From assembly GCA_944341075.1 (NCBI GenBank), contig CALVLV010000023.1:1-32334 (forward strand): a DNA stretch of 32,334 nucleotides, written 5' to 3'. The translations under genes were made by a program, and so were the position numbers. A model generated the notes under the pieces. It ran no database searches. It was not told the DNA's origin and saw only the letters and a program-made list of their open reading frames with translations. Shown one piece after another: positions 23,461 through 32,149 of this stretch; position 1 is the first letter of the stretch, and every line of letters starts with the position of its first letter. Origin of the DNA: an uncultured Clostridia bacterium (GTDB lineage Bacteria > Bacillota > Clostridia > Christensenellales > Borkfalkiaceae).

Positions 23461-23730
23461 TCAGATCCTGTGCATTGCATTGAATATCTCTTCATGCTGA
23501 AGGTGTATGCTCATGCCTATATTTTTGCCCATTTCGGCACATTCTGCGGCAAGCACGGAGAGTTCCTCCTCCGCACCAGATGTATCTACAAGCATTATCA
23601 TGGTAAAATATTCCTGCAGAATCGTCTGGCTGATATCAAGTATGTTTACGCCTTTTTCCGCAAGGAAGGTGCTCACCTTGGCTATTATGCCCGTCTTGTC
23701 TTTGCCGACAACGGTAACTACTGCACGCAT
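23461..23730 (-). CDS. ACT domain protein (UPF0237)
   Basis: The 89-residue protein is a pair of compact ACT-type repeats starting [36 protein letters not shown], the pattern of the UPF0237 family related to GcvR. It most likely binds an amino acid and acts through protein contact. The start at 23730 is chosen because AGGAG lies seven bases before it; a longer frame to 23793 would add 21 residues not found in the family. It precedes the UPF0210 gene by eight bases. A hairpin (CCCT-GCGG/CCGC-AGGG, 23765-23790) lies upstream in the gap to lepB, without a T-run. Confidence 0.92.
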   Translation of the reverse strand: MRAVVTVVGKDKTGIIAKVSTFLAEKGVNILDISQTILQEYFTMIMLVDTSGAEEELSVLAAECAEMGKNIGMSIHLQHEEIFNAMHRI

Positions 23731-23810
23731 AGTTGTTCTCCTGTGTAATTTATGTATATAGTACCCCTGGCGGGGCAACTGCCGCAAGGGCAATTTATCA
23801 ATTTGAAAAA

Positions 23811-24473
23811 TCAGTAGATGCCGAACCTTAAAAAGTTATATATCGGCGAAAAAAATCCCTTCATCGCAAGCGACCAGTCGGCTATAACGCCCACAAGGCT
23901 GTCGTAAGAAAAAGTTCCGTAGCGGCGGCTGTCGTTACTGAATATGATCTCGTTGCCGTCGCGGTAGCCCCTGTTGTCGCCAAGCACAAACATGTGCCCT
24001 TCGGGCACGACGAGCGGATCGTCTTCCGAACGGTAGCTGTTATACGGAAGGTCGGGGTCGTTTTGCTCATCGAGGACGTAGTCCTCTTCCAGGGCGAAAA
24101 ACTGTTCCGTACCCGCCGTCTTGAGGTATACGACGCCGCGGCTCATATATATCTCGTCGCCGCCGAGCGCAATAACGCGTTTTATTATATAGCGCGAAGT
24201 GTTTTCGGGCAACACAACAACAATGTCTCCCCTGTCGGGCAGGGCATAGGTATCGGCATACAGATAGTCGCCGCCCGGCATTGCCTCACCTGAAGAAGAT
24301 TCGGGCGCGCCTGTGAGTGTGGGCGACATTGAAGAGCCGTTTACATATATGCCGACATAGCGCGTTGTAAACAGCCCTATACATACAAGCAGAAAGGCAA
24401 TTATTATGCAGAATATTACCAGCGGATCTTTGTAAGGGGCGTACCGCTTTTGCCCGAGCAGTCTGTCACCCAT
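23811..24473 (-). CDS. lepB: Signal peptidase I
   Basis: LepB removes signal peptides from exported preproteins at the outer face of the membrane. The 220-residue protein has one membrane anchor (about 18-37) and the catalytic serine 48 in NGSSMSPTL. The general-base lysine 98 lies in RYIIKRVIALGGDEI, and the box VLGDNRGYRDGNE is at the end of the catalytic core. Architecture is the single-anchor form usual in Bacillota. An acidic, Ser/Gly-rich insertion follows the serine box (about 56-68). It starts just after the hydrolase-like gene (TGATATG) with no clear ribosome binding site, so coupling is probable. Confidence 0.95.
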   Translation of the reverse strand: MGDRLLGQKRYAPYKDPLVIFCIIIAFLLVCIGLFTTRYVGIYVNGSSMSPTLTGAPESSSGEAMPGGDYLYADTYALPDRGDIVVVLPENTSRYIIKRVIALGGDEIYMSRGVVYLKTAGTEQFFALEEDYVLDEQNDPDLPYNSYRSEDDPLVVPEGHMFVLGDNRGYRDGNEIIFSNDSRRYGTFSYDSLVGVIADWSLAMKGFFSPIYNFLRFGIY

Positions 24474-24474
24474 A

Positions 24475-26154
24475 TCAAAGCCACATTATATTATTCACAG
24501 CATATTGTTCGGAACAGGTTATGGTAAAGCGCAGCCTGCCCGTGAATGACTGCAGGTGCATGCCCTGATCGCTTAAAAAATCTTTGCTCTTCAAAAGAAT
24601 GTTCTGCCATATTCCGCCCGCCACATTTAACGTCGCCTCATATATCTGTCCGCTTGACATATCGGACATGGTAAACTGCACTGCGGCGGCGTTGTCACAG
24701 AAAATATCCAACTTTAGTATGGAATCTTCGTCGGGAGCAAAGCATTGGGTATTGAAGCGGTAGGTCATAAGGCCGCACACCGAATAGACGCCCTTCAGAC
24801 CGTCCTGCTTTTCCACCACCTGGGGCAGAACGGCGTCGCTTGTAAGGAACGCGCCGCCGAGCGCAAACGAACGGTCGGCAATGGAAAGGCTGCCTGCCCC
24901 GTCCTTTGCAGAATACATGACTCTGCACTTTTTGCGCGTATTCCTGAACTTTCCGCTTATCTTTCTTACGGCCATGCGCGACCATACGGTGAATCCGCTG
25001 GTATAGCGCGCATAACAGAATGCAAAGACCGAAGTTGCCTTTTCGTAAACATTGAGATAAAAATCGCGTGTATCGCCTTCGCCGCCCTTGAGCGGTGCGG
25101 GAATCCACTCGCGTATGACGGGATCTATACAGTCTTCCGCCATAAACATGCCCGTCTCTTCGGGAACGCCCTGCGGGTCGAATTCGGCGCGCGCGATAAG
25201 GTTATCTTCTTCGTCAGACATTACCGTTATTACCGCGGGCTTGGGTAAAAATACGTGCCTCTCCCTTACGAATTTGTCCAGGAAAAGAAACATATCCTTG
25301 GTGCCTTCAACGTCTATGCAGCCGTTGCAGTGTACCGAATAAGATATTACGCTGTCGCCCACATACTGCTCGTTTATGCGCGAAAAGGTGTCGTAAGCCC
25401 TGTCGTAGTCAAATCTTTCATCGTTTGTGGAGCACAGCATGAGCACGGGGCACTTTACAAACGGCGCATAGGCCTGCGAATCTATGCCCGCCATAAAGCG
25501 ATAGCGCTCGTCGTTGAACTGCGGCTCCTGCGAGCCGAATTTATAGTAACCGCTGTACGTTTTCCACCCTGCCGCACATACGGTCACAAGGCAGGTAAGC
25601 TGCACGCCCGCAGCGAGCTTCCAACCTATTTCGCCTCCGTCGCGTATGCCCACGGCGCCTATCTTGTCTATGCCGCCGCGCGACTTAAGGTAGTTATAGC
25701 AATACCTGGCAACGGCGACCCATTCGTACCAGCTGGTCTGCATTGCGTCTTCATCCACAAAATCTTTGTGCCTTCCGCAGTTTATAAGATTGGCATAGCT
25801 TACATTTTCTGGATATTGTGTATAATTGTTGGCACCCTCCCACTTGCCGCGATAGTCGGGCATGAGAACGCTGTAGCCGTTTTTCACAAAAAAGCTGATA
25901 AGCTCGGCGTCCACCGTGCCGGTACTGTCAGGCAGCAGGATGACTGCGTCGTCGCAGGGCATGGCGTCGCTGTACGAAAAAGTGGCAAATATTTTAACGC
26001 GTCCCGCGCCTGTATCCCTGCCGTAGAAGTAAAGATATTCAGTTGTTACTCCGGCTTCGGTCTTTTCGGCGATCTTTTCGGCCATCACGTCAAGGCTGTC
26101 GTCAAAGTTTTTCCATAGCGAAACGGGCGTTAAAATATTAGACAAAACAATCAC
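24475..26154 (-). CDS. Alpha/beta hydrolase-like protein with altered nucleophile and C-terminal beta domain
   Basis: Residues about 30-300 have the layout of the acetyl-xylan-esterase/dienelactone-hydrolase group: a strand DDAVILLPDSTGT, then VLMPDYRGKWEG, the nucleophile elbow, VLMLCSTNDERFD and a terminal helix. The elbow reads GIRDGG (169-174), so arginine 171 stands where serine or cysteine should be. The acid D245 is present, and the usual histidine position is not conserved (NGCID, with H275 a few residues earlier). It therefore looks inactive or altered. The last 150 or so residues resemble a beta-sandwich of the carbohydrate-binding type. The frame opens at GTG 26154; TTG 26145, six bases after GAGGTG, may be the true start. 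It sits one base after sbcC. Confidence 0.8.
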   Translation of the reverse strand: MIVLSNILTPVSLWKNFDDSLDVMAEKIAEKTEAGVTTEYLYFYGRDTGAGRVKIFATFSYSDAMPCDDAVILLPDSTGTVDAELISFFVKNGYSVLMPDYRGKWEGANNYTQYPENVSYANLINCGRHKDFVDEDAMQTSWYEWVAVARYCYNYLKSRGGIDKIGAVGIRDGGEIGWKLAAGVQLTCLVTVCAAGWKTYSGYYKFGSQEPQFNDERYRFMAGIDSQAYAPFVKCPVLMLCSTNDERFDYDRAYDTFSRINEQYVGDSVISYSVHCNGCIDVEGTKDMFLFLDKFVRERHVFLPKPAVITVMSDEEDNLIARAEFDPQGVPEETGMFMAEDCIDPVIREWIPAPLKGGEGDTRDFYLNVYEKATSVFAFCYARYTSGFTVWSRMAVRKISGKFRNTRKKCRVMYSAKDGAGSLSIADRSFALGGAFLTSDAVLPQVVEKQDGLKGVYSVCGLMTYRFNTQCFAPDEDSILKLDIFCDNAAAVQFTMSDMSSGQIYEATLNVAGGIWQNILLKSKDFLSDQGMHLQSFTGRLRFTITCSEQYAVNNIMWL

Positions 26155-26155
26155 C

Positions 26156-28828
26156 TCAGCAACTGATGCTTATGGACGAGCCGTGGCTTTCAGTTGCTTT
26201 ACTTACTATTATTTTACTGCTTATTCTGTGTTTTAACTCCTCTACGTGGCTGATAAGCCCTATAGAAAAGTTTTCGTTCTTCAATTTTTCCAGTGCGCCG
26301 AGCACGGTGTCTATCAGGTCGGCGTCCAACGTGCCGAAGCCTTCGTCAAGGAAGAAAAATTCTATCGACTTCATTGAGCGGCTGCATATGGTGTGGCTGA
26401 GAGCCAGCGCCAGCGAGAGCGATACGAGAAATGTTTCGCCGCCGGAAAGCGTTTTTACCTTCCTCAGTTCGCCGCCGTTATAGTTGTCGCCCACGCAGAA
26501 GTTGTTGTCTGTGTAGGAAAGAAAGTATCGGCCGTCGGTCAGCTCGATGAGCGTGCGCGAGGCAAGGCGGGATATATTTACCAGATGTTCGTTGGCGATA
26601 TATTCCATAAACTTATTGTCGCGTATAAGGCTTTTAAGTTTGCCGATGAGGTCGAGCGAATGTTTTATCTGTCTGTACTGCTTTTCCAGCGCGGCTTTTT
26701 CCTTAAGCCTGACTTCCATATCTGCCGAGGACTTCTGTGAAACGGCATATTCGTCGGCGGTATCCCTGTACAGCCGCTCGACCTGATTTTTCGTGGCAAG
26801 CGCGGCTTCAAGCTCACCTTCGACAGTGGCAGGCACCGCCTGCATATCGCCGAAACTTGCCACAAGGCTCTCTGCCGCGGCGTATTCGGCGGTAAACGCG
26901 CCGTACTCCTCTATGGCGGCGCCATAGCTGTTGTATTTTTTCAGTAGTTCCCGGCACTTCTGAACCGAATGCAGTTTTGAATTCGCAAGGTTTTCCGCGG
27001 CAGCCTGTTCAGCCCTTTTGAGCTGAGATTCGAGCGACTGTACCTCCGCCTGAGAGGCGGCCGTTGCGGCCGCGTTTTGCGAAAGTTCTTTTTTGAGCTT
27101 TTCAACGCCTTCGGCAAGCACGCACTGCTTTTCTGTGGCAAGCCTGGCCTTTCTGGCGACCTCGCCGTACGCTGCGCGATAGTCAGCGACGCCTTCTCCG
27201 AAAACTTTTGCAAGCTGTTCTTCAAGTTCGGAAATTTCGCCCGAGAGCTTTTCGCCGCGCCCCCTTATCTCTTCAAGTTTTTCGCAAATCGCCTGAAGTT
27301 CGCTTGAACACGTCTTTTTCGTTCCCTCGAGCCGCGTTACCGCCGTTTCTGCCTCCCTGCGCTTTTTTAGCGTTGCCTGAAATTCTGCAAGGCCGCGGTT
27401 TACATCGAACCTTGCGTCCTTCACGGAGAGAATAAGTTGCTTATACTCCTCGGCCTTGCGCGCAAGTTCGCCGCTTAAATAGTCGTACAGTGCCGAGTTG
27501 TCGTTGAACGTGCGTATTTCGGCCTGCAGGTCTTTTATATAGTCAAGCGTGCGGGCATATTCCTCCCTGAGGATGCCGCCCTTCAGGTGTTTTTTGAAGT
27601 ATTCGTCTATATCCGGCTCGGGCATTGCCGCCAAAGCCCCCTGTGCCTCGGCAAGCGCCTTTACTATACCGTCGCACTCGCGCTGTTTTGCTACAAGGCT
27701 TTTTGAACCCGTTCTGTAACTTTCGCGGCAGGCCTCGCGCTCCCTCTTTCTGTCGTCAAGCGTTTTGCATACGGGCAACAGGCCTGCCATGGCGCTCTCT
27801 GCCTTGCTTAGTTTTTCGGCCTCGCCCGCGGCAACGCACTCGTCAAGCTTTTTCTGCTCTTCACCGAGGCGGGCGGAAAGTTCGGCAGAATGCGCGGCAA
27901 GCTCGCCGCACTTTATGCGCTTTGCCTCAAGCTCTTTTGAAAAATTTTCTGCCTCTGAAGTATATTTTGAAACTCTCTCGCAGTAAGAAAGTATGGGCAG
28001 TACCCTTGCAAGTTCGTCATAGCGCGGTTTGCGCTCTTTAAGGGCGGCAAGCCTTGCGCGCGCATCGGCGCACGCCCTGGCCTTTTCAGCCAGCTCCTTA
28101 AGCGCCGAATACTTTTCGGCCGCCTCTGCCGACTTGGTCTTATATTCTTCACAGAGCGCCGCAAGCTGTGCATTGCGCTCTTTAAGCTGCGCAAGCGCTT
28201 CCTCGGTGTCCCTTTCGTATACGCTCAGGCTGCCGAAAAGGGTGTCTGCTCGGGTTTGCGCCTTGCTCTCCCTGTCGTTTATTTTGGCCTTGAGCGCCGC
28301 GCCGTACTTTTGGAGATTGAACAGCCTTTCAATCAGCTGTATCCTTTCGGAGGGGAGCGAATTTACAAACTGCGCAAATTCACCCTGCGGCAGGGCGATG
28401 CACTTGCGGAAGTCTTCCTTGTTTATGCCTATTATCTCGGTTATTTTGTCGGTGACCGACTTTACGTTATCGGCAATTGCGACCGACTTGCCGTCGCTGT
28501 ATTCATACAGCATGGCCTTGTGGGTGCCGCTCTTGCGCTTTATGCTGCGCTCCACGAGGTAGCTCTTACGTGCGCCTTCGGTCTGAATATCGAATGTAAA
28601 GCTTACTTCAAGCTCGTCGCACTTATAGTTTATCTTGTCAAGCTTGTCGGGGTTGCGCTCTATATCGCCGTACAGCGCAAAGTTGATTGCGTCGAGTATA
28701 GTGCTCTTTCCGCTGCCAGTTTCGCCGAAGATGCCGAATATGCCGCTTTTTAAAAGCGGTTCAAAATCTATTACCGCCCTTTCGGAAAAGCTGTTAAGCC
28801 CCTTGAATTCCAGTCTTACAGGTTTCAT
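26156..28828 (-). CDS. sbcC: Nuclease SbcCD subunit C, without zinc-hook cysteines
   Basis: SbcC is the SMC-like ATPase of the SbcCD complex, which opens hairpins and processes blocked DNA ends. The 890 residues have Walker A GETGSGKS (35-42), long charged coiled-coil arms (about 180-720), the ABC signature TLSGGETFLVSLSLALAL and Walker B FFFLDEGFGTLD. Typical family length is about 1000. The hallmark CxxC zinc hook at the coil apex is missing: none of the cysteines are spaced C-x-x-C, and the apex (about 400-440) reads AMPEPDIDEYFKKHLKGG. The start overlaps the sbcD TGA as ATGA with GGAGG just upstream. Confidence 0.94.
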   Translation of the reverse strand: MKPVRLEFKGLNSFSERAVIDFEPLLKSGIFGIFGETGSGKSTILDAINFALYGDIERNPDKLDKINYKCDELEVSFTFDIQTEGARKSYLVERSIKRKSGTHKAMLYEYSDGKSVAIADNVKSVTDKITEIIGINKEDFRKCIALPQGEFAQFVNSLPSERIQLIERLFNLQKYGAALKAKINDRESKAQTRADTLFGSLSVYERDTEEALAQLKERNAQLAALCEEYKTKSAEAAEKYSALKELAEKARACADARARLAALKERKPRYDELARVLPILSYCERVSKYTSEAENFSKELEAKRIKCGELAAHSAELSARLGEEQKKLDECVAAGEAEKLSKAESAMAGLLPVCKTLDDRKREREACRESYRTGSKSLVAKQRECDGIVKALAEAQGALAAMPEPDIDEYFKKHLKGGILREEYARTLDYIKDLQAEIRTFNDNSALYDYLSGELARKAEEYKQLILSVKDARFDVNRGLAEFQATLKKRREAETAVTRLEGTKKTCSSELQAICEKLEEIRGRGEKLSGEISELEEQLAKVFGEGVADYRAAYGEVARKARLATEKQCVLAEGVEKLKKELSQNAAATAASQAEVQSLESQLKRAEQAAAENLANSKLHSVQKCRELLKKYNSYGAAIEEYGAFTAEYAAAESLVASFGDMQAVPATVEGELEAALATKNQVERLYRDTADEYAVSQKSSADMEVRLKEKAALEKQYRQIKHSLDLIGKLKSLIRDNKFMEYIANEHLVNISRLASRTLIELTDGRYFLSYTDNNFCVGDNYNGGELRKVKTLSGGETFLVSLSLALALSHTICSRSMKSIEFFFLDEGFGTLDADLIDTVLGALEKLKNENFSIGLISHVEELKHRISSKIIVSKATESHGSSISISC

Positions 28829-29973
28829 TCATCCTCCGTCAGCGATAAAAACAGCTCCAGAAGGTCTGCAGGCGCCTCCGCTCCGAAGCGTTGCCTGTAG
28901 TATTCGGTAAACAGCTGCGAAGAGCTTTTGCCCGCGTTGCGGGCGACTTCGCCCGCAGAGATCTGCGCATCCACCGCCATGTGCAGCGAATACAGATTTT
29001 CGCATGAATGCAGCGTGCTTATTTCAGACGGAGAGAGCGGTTCTGTAAGGTTAAGCGTAAGTTCTGCTATCGCGTCGCCGTTATCTTTGAGCAGCTTGAG
29101 CGCACCGTCAACGCTGTTTGCCTGAAGGCGGACAAGCCTTGCGCACGAAGTGAGCGGCACGCTTTTAAAGTTCTGTACGCCGTCTGAAGTTATGTCGAAC
29201 ACGTTGACAGACTTTTCCTGCCCCGCCTCGTCAAAAGTAAAGCGCATTATTGCGCCGCTGTAATATATGTTGTTGCCAAGGTTCTGCCTTCTGTGCAGAT
29301 GCCCCAGCGCACTGTAATCACACTTGGGAAAGAGATTTAGCCCCACGACACGCGCGCCGCCAAGGTCTATTTCCCTTTCGCTGTCGCTTGCCTTGCCACC
29401 CGCCGCAAATATATGTGACAGGAATACAGAGGGCATTCCCTCCTCCCTGCCGCGCTCGCCGTACTCTATCCAGCGCGCCATTTTTTCGGCAAAGCTTTCA
29501 TCGCTCTTACCCTCTTTGAATCGCGCTTCGTTGGGGTAGGGCAGCATATTTATATACAGCCTCTCCCCCGCGGTATTTTCAAATATCGCGTAGCCGCCTT
29601 CGGACTTTACGGGGTAGCACGCTCCGCGCTTTTTGCAGTCGAGCGGCTTTAAATTATTGCCTACCGTATATATATTCAGCTCTTCGGAAAGCGACTGTGC
29701 TGCGGTGAGCCGCACGTAATCATCGTGGTTGCCGCTTATTATCAGCACTGCGCACGATTTTGCTATGTTTCGCACGGAGGAATAGAATATCTCTTCGGCC
29801 TCGGCAGACGGAGTATAGGTATCGAACACGTCGCCTGCAACAAGCAGCAGTTCTACCTGCTCGCGCCTGCATATGTCGCCGATCTCTTCAAGCACTCTTT
29901 TAAATTCTTCTCCCCTGTCCCTTCCCATCAGCTTTTTGCCGATGTGCCAGTCGGATGTGTGCGCAATCTTCAT
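28825..29973 (-). CDS. sbcD: Nuclease SbcCD subunit D
   Basis: SbcD is the manganese-dependent nuclease subunit of SbcCD, related to Mre11. The phosphoesterase motifs are in order: SDWHIG at the N-terminus, GDVFD, SGNHDD and GHLH. The start at 29973 (382 residues, MKIAHTSDWHIG) is chosen because the family begins there. The frame continues upstream to 30117, but that part has no ribosome binding site and no family similarity. The chosen start also lacks a strong site (AAGAAATTATAAC only). It overlaps sbcC by four bases and is the first gene of the eleven-gene minus-strand run, divergent from the dnaD-like gene. Confidence 0.94.
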   Translation of the reverse strand: MKIAHTSDWHIGKKLMGRDRGEEFKRVLEEIGDICRREQVELLLVAGDVFDTYTPSAEAEEIFYSSVRNIAKSCAVLIISGNHDDYVRLTAAQSLSEELNIYTVGNNLKPLDCKKRGACYPVKSEGGYAIFENTAGERLYINMLPYPNEARFKEGKSDESFAEKMARWIEYGERGREEGMPSVFLSHIFAAGGKASDSEREIDLGGARVVGLNLFPKCDYSALGHLHRRQNLGNNIYYSGAIMRFTFDEAGQEKSVNVFDITSDGVQNFKSVPLTSCARLVRLQANSVDGALKLLKDNGDAIAELTLNLTEPLSPSEISTLHSCENLYSLHMAVDAQISAGEVARNAGKSSSQLFTEYYRQRFGAEAPADLLELFLSLTEDE

Positions 29974-30030
29974 GTTATAATTTCTTAAACGCGCCCTGTT
30001 GCTGCCGCCGCGCCATCTTTTGGCAAACGG

Positions 30031-30059
30031 TTGCATTTTCGGGCGATTTGGTTTATAAT
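30031..30059 (+). promoter_or_regulatory. Promoter of the dnaD-like gene
   Basis: TTGCAT, 17 bases, TATAAT. It predicts a leader of about 115 bases before the ATG at 30181, within the divergent sbcD/dnaD-like gap. Confidence 0.7.
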
Positions 30060-30069
30060 AATCAACACC

Positions 30070-30116
30070 TGCCGCATGATGTAGCGGCACATACAGAACA
30101 TGCCTGCCCGCAGGCA
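30070..30116 (+). promoter_or_regulatory. Two tandem hairpins in the dnaD-like leader
   Basis: TGCCGC (30070-30075) pairs with GCGGCA (30084-30089), and TGCCTG (30101-30106) pairs with CAGGCA (30111-30116). Neither is followed by a T-run. A second TATAAT (30125-30130) lies just after and could mark an alternative start. Confidence 0.4.
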
Positions 30117-30180
30117 AGATATGTTATAATTATATTCCTTTTGAGTAAATAAATCAAGCGTTGGAACAGGGTTTTGCGAT

Positions 30181-31899
30181 ATGGCTTTTATCTCCCTCTC
30201 CCCCGAACTTAAGGCAAAGTCGTTTACGGGTGTAGAAAACAAATTCATAACAAAGTACATGCCTGTGCTTGACGCGCAGGCCGTAAAAGTGTATCTGTAC
30301 GGGCTGTACCTCAGCCAGAGCGGCAGCACGTTCACAGTAGCCGACCTGGCCGCCGCCCTGAACATTACCGAGGAACAGGCCGAAGGCTGCTTTGACTATC
30401 TCGACGAATTCGAGCTGGTAAAAGTGACGGCACGCGCGCCCTTTGAAGTCACTTACCTCGACGCCGAAAACATAAGCGGAACGCCAAAAAAATACAAGCC
30501 GGAAAAATATGCCGACTTTGCGCGCAGCGTACAGACTATAATAAAGGGCAGAATGATATCGCCCAACGAATACCGCGAATACTTCTATCTCATGGAGGAA
30601 TACGGCTTTGAACAGGGCGCCCTTCTCATGATAGTCAATTACTGCGTAAATATGAAGGGCGACGATATACGCATACAGTACATAAAAAAAGTGGCTAAAA
30701 GCTTTGCAGCCGACGGGGCGACCACGGCAAAAAAGGTCGAAGAACGGCTTGCAAAATTCACATATTCCACCCCCGCGCTTACAAAAATCTTTGCGGCGGC
30801 GGGAATTACGCGCAGCCCGGGCATAGAGGACGACAGGCTGTATAAAAAATGGACTGAGGAGCTCGGCTTTACCGACGATGCCATAGCCGCGGCGGCAAAA
30901 TGCTTCAAGGCAAAGAATACCGAGCGGATAGACGAAGTGCTTGACGAACTGTTCAGGAACAAGAAGTTCGACGCAAAAGAGATAGAGTTCTATTGCAAAA
31001 ATAAAAACGCCATAAAGACGGCAACGACGGATATTGCCCGCGCCCTTGGCATATACGTGGCAAACACCGCCCCCTACATTGAAAACTATGTGGGCGTATG
31101 GTGCGATATGGGCTATGAGCTGTCTACCCTCGGCCGTATAGCCGCATACTGCTTCACGCATGAAAGAAAGTCGTTTGAAGGCATGGACGACTTTATAAAA
31201 AAACTGTACGAAAAGGGCATCATAGAGGAAAAAGCCGTACGTTCGTATATAGAGATGATGAACGCAGAAGACGCCTTTATAAAGAAAACGCTTGTAAAAT
31301 GCGGCCTGACAAGGCGAATAATACCTTCGGACAGGCAGTTTTTGTCGCGTTGGCGCGAATGGAATTTTTCAGATGAGATGATACTGCGCGCCGCCGAGCT
31401 GGCCGCAGGCAAAAATAACCCCGTGGCATACATGAACGGCGTGCTTTCGTCATGGAAGGCAGAAGGCACCTTCACGCCCGACAAGATAGAGAGCGGAGTC
31501 CATGCCGTTGCCACGCACGAGGGAAAATCTGTCGACCGCTCCGTTATAGAGAGGCATTATGCAAGGCTGAGACAGCTAGCCGAAGACAGGGCGGAAAGCA
31601 TACAGCAGAAGGCGCTTGACGACGAACTTTACGGCAAACTGCACGGCGAGATAAATTCTCTGGGGATAAAACTTGCTTTTGCCGAGGCGCGCGGAGATTC
31701 ATCGGCCGCCGAGCTGGAGACAAAGATATCTGAGGCGCAGGCCGCTGCGGACGCAAGGCTTGCAGAGCTGGGCATAGACAAGGCAGACTTTACGCCCCGT
31801 TACAGCTGCAGCATATGCAACGATACCGGGTACGACGCTGACGGCAAACCCTGCAGATGTCTTAAAAAATTTATACAGGAATATAACAACGCGGGCTGA
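30181..31899 (+). CDS. DnaD-domain protein fused to a DnaI-type helicase-loader zinc module
   Basis: DnaD proteins remodel DNA during primosome assembly. This 572-residue protein is far longer than DnaD of Bacillus subtilis (about 230). Residues 1-100 form a winged-helix-like N-terminus (DAQAVKVYLYGLYLSQSG). At least two DnaD C-terminal-like repeats follow (about 110-185 and 410-470, the latter with NPVAYMNGVLSSWKAEG). The last 95 residues read like the N-terminal part of DnaI/DnaC-type loaders: a helical arm, then a zinc module CSIC-NDTGYDADGKP-CRC (Cys 543, 546, 558, 560). In those loaders an AAA+ ATPase comes next, but this frame stops at 31899 and no ATPase follows. The ribosome binding site is weak. 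It has its own promoter. Confidence 0.85.
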   Translation: MAFISLSPELKAKSFTGVENKFITKYMPVLDAQAVKVYLYGLYLSQSGSTFTVADLAAALNITEEQAEGCFDYLDEFELVKVTARAPFEVTYLDAENISGTPKKYKPEKYADFARSVQTIIKGRMISPNEYREYFYLMEEYGFEQGALLMIVNYCVNMKGDDIRIQYIKKVAKSFAADGATTAKKVEERLAKFTYSTPALTKIFAAAGITRSPGIEDDRLYKKWTEELGFTDDAIAAAAKCFKAKNTERIDEVLDELFRNKKFDAKEIEFYCKNKNAIKTATTDIARALGIYVANTAPYIENYVGVWCDMGYELSTLGRIAAYCFTHERKSFEGMDDFIKKLYEKGIIEEKAVRSYIEMMNAEDAFIKKTLVKCGLTRRIIPSDRQFLSRWREWNFSDEMILRAAELAAGKNNPVAYMNGVLSSWKAEGTFTPDKIESGVHAVATHEGKSVDRSVIERHYARLRQLAEDRAESIQQKALDDELYGKLHGEINSLGIKLAFAEARGDSSAAELETKISEAQAAADARLAELGIDKADFTPRYSCSICNDTGYDADGKPCRCLKKFIQEYNNAG

Positions 31900-31933
31900 C
31901 GGCAGTATCCGACATATCCGATAAGACATATAA

Positions 31934-31968
31934 ATGACGGCGATGTACACCACCGCCGTCATTTTTTT
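31934..31968 (+). terminator. Intrinsic terminator of the dnaD-like gene
   Basis: A perfect 9-bp stem ATGACGGCG/CGCCGTCAT with an 11-base loop is followed by a run of seven T. It lies 35 bases after the stop. Confidence 0.92.
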
Positions 31969-32010
31969 GCACATACTGTATAAAAACATTTCTGCCTCGT
32001 AAAAATTTAA

Positions 32011-32149
32011 GCGCGTAAAAAAAAGAGATACCGTGAAAATGGTATCTCCTGTAATGGAGCTCGACGGATTTGTAAGGAGCGCAGCGACGGAATAGCCATT
32101 GTTCGCCGCAAGTCGTAATGGCGTCCATATTTCGATGATCCGGTTGGCA
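32011..32149 (-). repeat. Tandem tRNA-tail repeat, diverged copy 1
   Basis: This 139-base copy matches the next one over most of its length but has drifted. On the minus strand its tRNA-tail part (32055-32072) reads CAAATCCGTCGAGCTCCA, three bases shorter than in copy 2. The terminator stem has changed to GAGATACC/GGTATCTC (32025-32032 with 32041-32048), so both strands of the stem changed together. The inner GCCATT/AATGGC hairpin remains. The T-run on the minus strand lies at 32017-32024. Confidence 0.85.

Noticed and set aside
29974-30117. N-terminal extension of SbcD by 48 residues
   Set aside because: The family begins at MKIAHTSDWHIG. The upstream frame has no ribosome binding site and contains no recognisable sequence.
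30154-31161. Minus-strand frame of 335 residues opposite the dnaD-like gene
   Set aside because: It is antisense to a gene with clear DnaD and zinc-module features, and its composition is typical of shadow frames.
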